7,683 nucleotides of DNA from Candidatus Izemoplasma sp. (GTDB lineage: Bacteria > Bacillota_I > Bacilli_A > Izemoplasmatales > Izemoplasmataceae), in contig JAIPGE010000065.1 in NCBI GenBank assembly GCA_021736285.1, forward strand, positions 1 through 7,683, read 5' to 3'. The notes beneath the pieces were generated by a model. That model made no database searches. It was given only the letters and a program-made list of their open reading frames with translations, and was not told the DNA's origin. This document shows, piece by piece, positions 6,389 to 7,683 of the stretch. Within the stretch, counting starts at the first letter, position 1. Every line of letters starts with the position of its first letter. Made by a program: the position numbers and the translations under genes.

Positions 6389-7622
6389 AGATTAGGGTCA
6401 AAAACACAACAACTAACTTTGGTTCGAATTGGGTGCCTTTATTGTCTTTTAATTCTTTAATGGCATCATCTATTGACATCGCTTTACGATAGACGCGGTC
6501 ATTGGTCATCGCATCCCACGCATCAACAATACTCAATATTCTTGAAATGAGTGGAATGTCTTCCCTATATAATTCTTTAGGGTAGCCATTCCCATCCCAC
6601 CACTCATGATGGGTTAAAATATAATAAGCGATACTTTCTAATGCTTCAACATTATTAGCAATTTTGAAGCCGATAGAAGGATGTTGTTTCATTCTATTAT
6701 ACTCAAGTTTTGTTAATTTTGCTGGTTTTTTTAATATGCTATCTTCAATACCAATCTTACCAATATCATGTAAATAAGCAAGTAGTTTTAAATCATTGAT
6801 GTCATTGTGTGATAGATTAAGTTTATGCCCAAATTTTATAGCCATTTCAGCCATTCGATTAGCATGTTGTTCTGTTTCATCACTGCGCTCAAAAAGTGCT
6901 GTCTTTAATGATTGAACAACAGAATTACTGGCGCTTTCAGTCAAAACAAGTTTATTTTTCATCATCCGGTCTTCGGCAATGGACAGTGTATTAAAAATTT
7001 CTGCGCTATCATTTGTTTTCGCATAACCAATTGCGACAGTTAATGGGATATCATATTGCATTTTTTCTGAGATATCATGGGTGATTGTTTCAACCCACAT
7101 TACCATATCATTTTTTGTACAGCTTTCGATAATAGAGCAGTATTCATCGCCACCAATTCGTGCGATAAATGCATTATCTGGTAAGACGCGTTTTAATAAT
7201 TTCGAAAAAGAGATCAATGTTTTATCGCCCTCTTGAGAAGAGTACATTTCATTAATCAATTTAAGTCCGTTAATATCACTTAATATCACTGAGACGGATT
7301 TGTGTTCTTGAGCGAGCTGTGTCAATTTCTCATCAAAACTATGTCGGTTATACAAATTGGTTAAGCGGTCAAAACGTTCTAACTTTGTGATATTCATTTC
7401 CGCTTGTTTGATGATATTGACTTCTCTATTTACTAAATAATAGATAATCGCCGATGAGGTAATAATGAAAATCAGTCCTTTGATTGTTGAATAGGCTTGA
7501 TAAGATACTGTGTCATCTATAGACAAAAGTAACATATAATCAGTAATTAAAATCCAAGCAGCACTAAAAATCATATAAATGATTGCCACCTTAAACGCTG
7601 AGCCATACCGGTTGAAAATCAT
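6387..7622 (-). CDS. Membrane-anchored GGDEF and HD-GYP domain protein (cyclic-di-nucleotide signalling)
   Basis: The protein has 411 residues. Two hydrophobic segments (about 11-34 and 47-64) flank a short loop with no room for a large external sensor; a coiled linker follows. A GGDEF domain runs from about 82 to 225: NLYNRHSF, DINGLKLINE (metal Asp116), EGD and GGDEY at 157-161, with Tyr replacing the usual Phe. The RxxD inhibitory site before it is absent (PDNA). An HD-GYP domain follows (about 240-411) with EQHANRMAEMA, HDIGK (HD at 285-286), QHP (His314) and HHEWWDGNGYP (338-348), so its hydrolase signature is complete. By family, GGDEF makes c-di-GMP from GTP and HD-GYP degrades it. Which activity dominates cannot be read here, though the intact HD-GYP favours a phosphodiesterase. 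The start has GAGG (7633-7630) 7 nt upstream. It is a separate unit from guaB, with its own terminator. Confidence 0.93.
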   Translation of the reverse strand: MIFNRYGSAFKVAIIYMIFSAAWILITDYMLLLSIDDTVSYQAYSTIKGLIFIITSSAIIYYLVNREVNIIKQAEMNITKLERFDRLTNLYNRHSFDEKLTQLAQEHKSVSVILSDINGLKLINEMYSSQEGDKTLISFSKLLKRVLPDNAFIARIGGDEYCSIIESCTKNDMVMWVETITHDISEKMQYDIPLTVAIGYAKTNDSAEIFNTLSIAEDRMMKNKLVLTESASNSVVQSLKTALFERSDETEQHANRMAEMAIKFGHKLNLSHNDINDLKLLAYLHDIGKIGIEDSILKKPAKLTKLEYNRMKQHPSIGFKIANNVEALESIAYYILTHHEWWDGNGYPKELYREDIPLISRILSIVDAWDAMTNDRVYRKAMSIDDAIKELKDNKGTQFEPKLVVVFLTLI

Positions 7623-7640
7623 AACATCACCTCTATAATT

Positions 7641-7668
7641 AGTTTACCATGTAAAAAAGATATTACAA
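7641..7668 (-). promoter_or_regulatory. Weak candidate promoter for the GGDEF/HD-GYP gene
   Basis: On the minus strand TTGTAA (7668-7663) and TAAACT (7646-7641) are 16 bp apart, with TGG before the -10 as an extended element. Each hexamer is 4 of 6 to consensus. The predicted start would leave a leader of only about 12 nt, barely holding the ribosome binding site, so the real promoter may lie beyond the window. Confidence 0.3.
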
Positions 7669-7683
7669 AACTATATGTTTATA

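Overview
The window looks like chromosomal DNA of an AT-rich, low-GC Gram-positive type bacterium (Bacillota or a close relative). The evidence is AT-rich codon use, strong AGGAGG-type ribosome binding sites, sigma-A-like promoter elements, U-tailed intrinsic terminators and purine riboswitches. TGG codes for Trp and TGA ends purE and purK, so the standard bacterial code fits. The exact lineage cannot be read from the sequence. All convincing genes lie on the minus strand, so the window reads right to left.

Right part (7622 to 6387): a membrane-anchored GGDEF plus HD-GYP protein, a cyclic-di-nucleotide signalling enzyme. It ends in a symmetric hairpin terminator that overlaps its own stop codon. 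About 240 bp without a recognisable gene follow (6125-6365).

Middle (6124 to 4470): a sigma-A-like promoter, a guanine-class purine riboswitch with an anti-terminator and terminator, then guaB (IMP dehydrogenase, the committed step from IMP to GMP). Left part (4467 to 1): a second guanine-class riboswitch with its own anti-terminator and terminator sits between guaB and purE. Then come purE, purK and purL, joined by 4-bp ATGA stop/start overlaps. purL encodes the large single-chain FGAM synthase and runs off the left edge before its glutaminase domain.

Taken together this is a purine supply operon: PurL makes FGAM, PurK and PurE carboxylate AIR to CAIR, and GuaB diverts IMP to XMP. No separate promoter is evident in front of purE. 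The likely logic is two guanine-sensing gates in series on one transcript: the first controls guaB and everything after it, the second controls only purEKL. The two aptamers share an identical 30-nt core including the normally variable P3 stem, yet have unrelated expression platforms. I see no phage, transposon, CRISPR or defence system. The gene families are all known; the dual riboswitch arrangement and the unexplained 6125-6365 spacer are the points most worth a second look.
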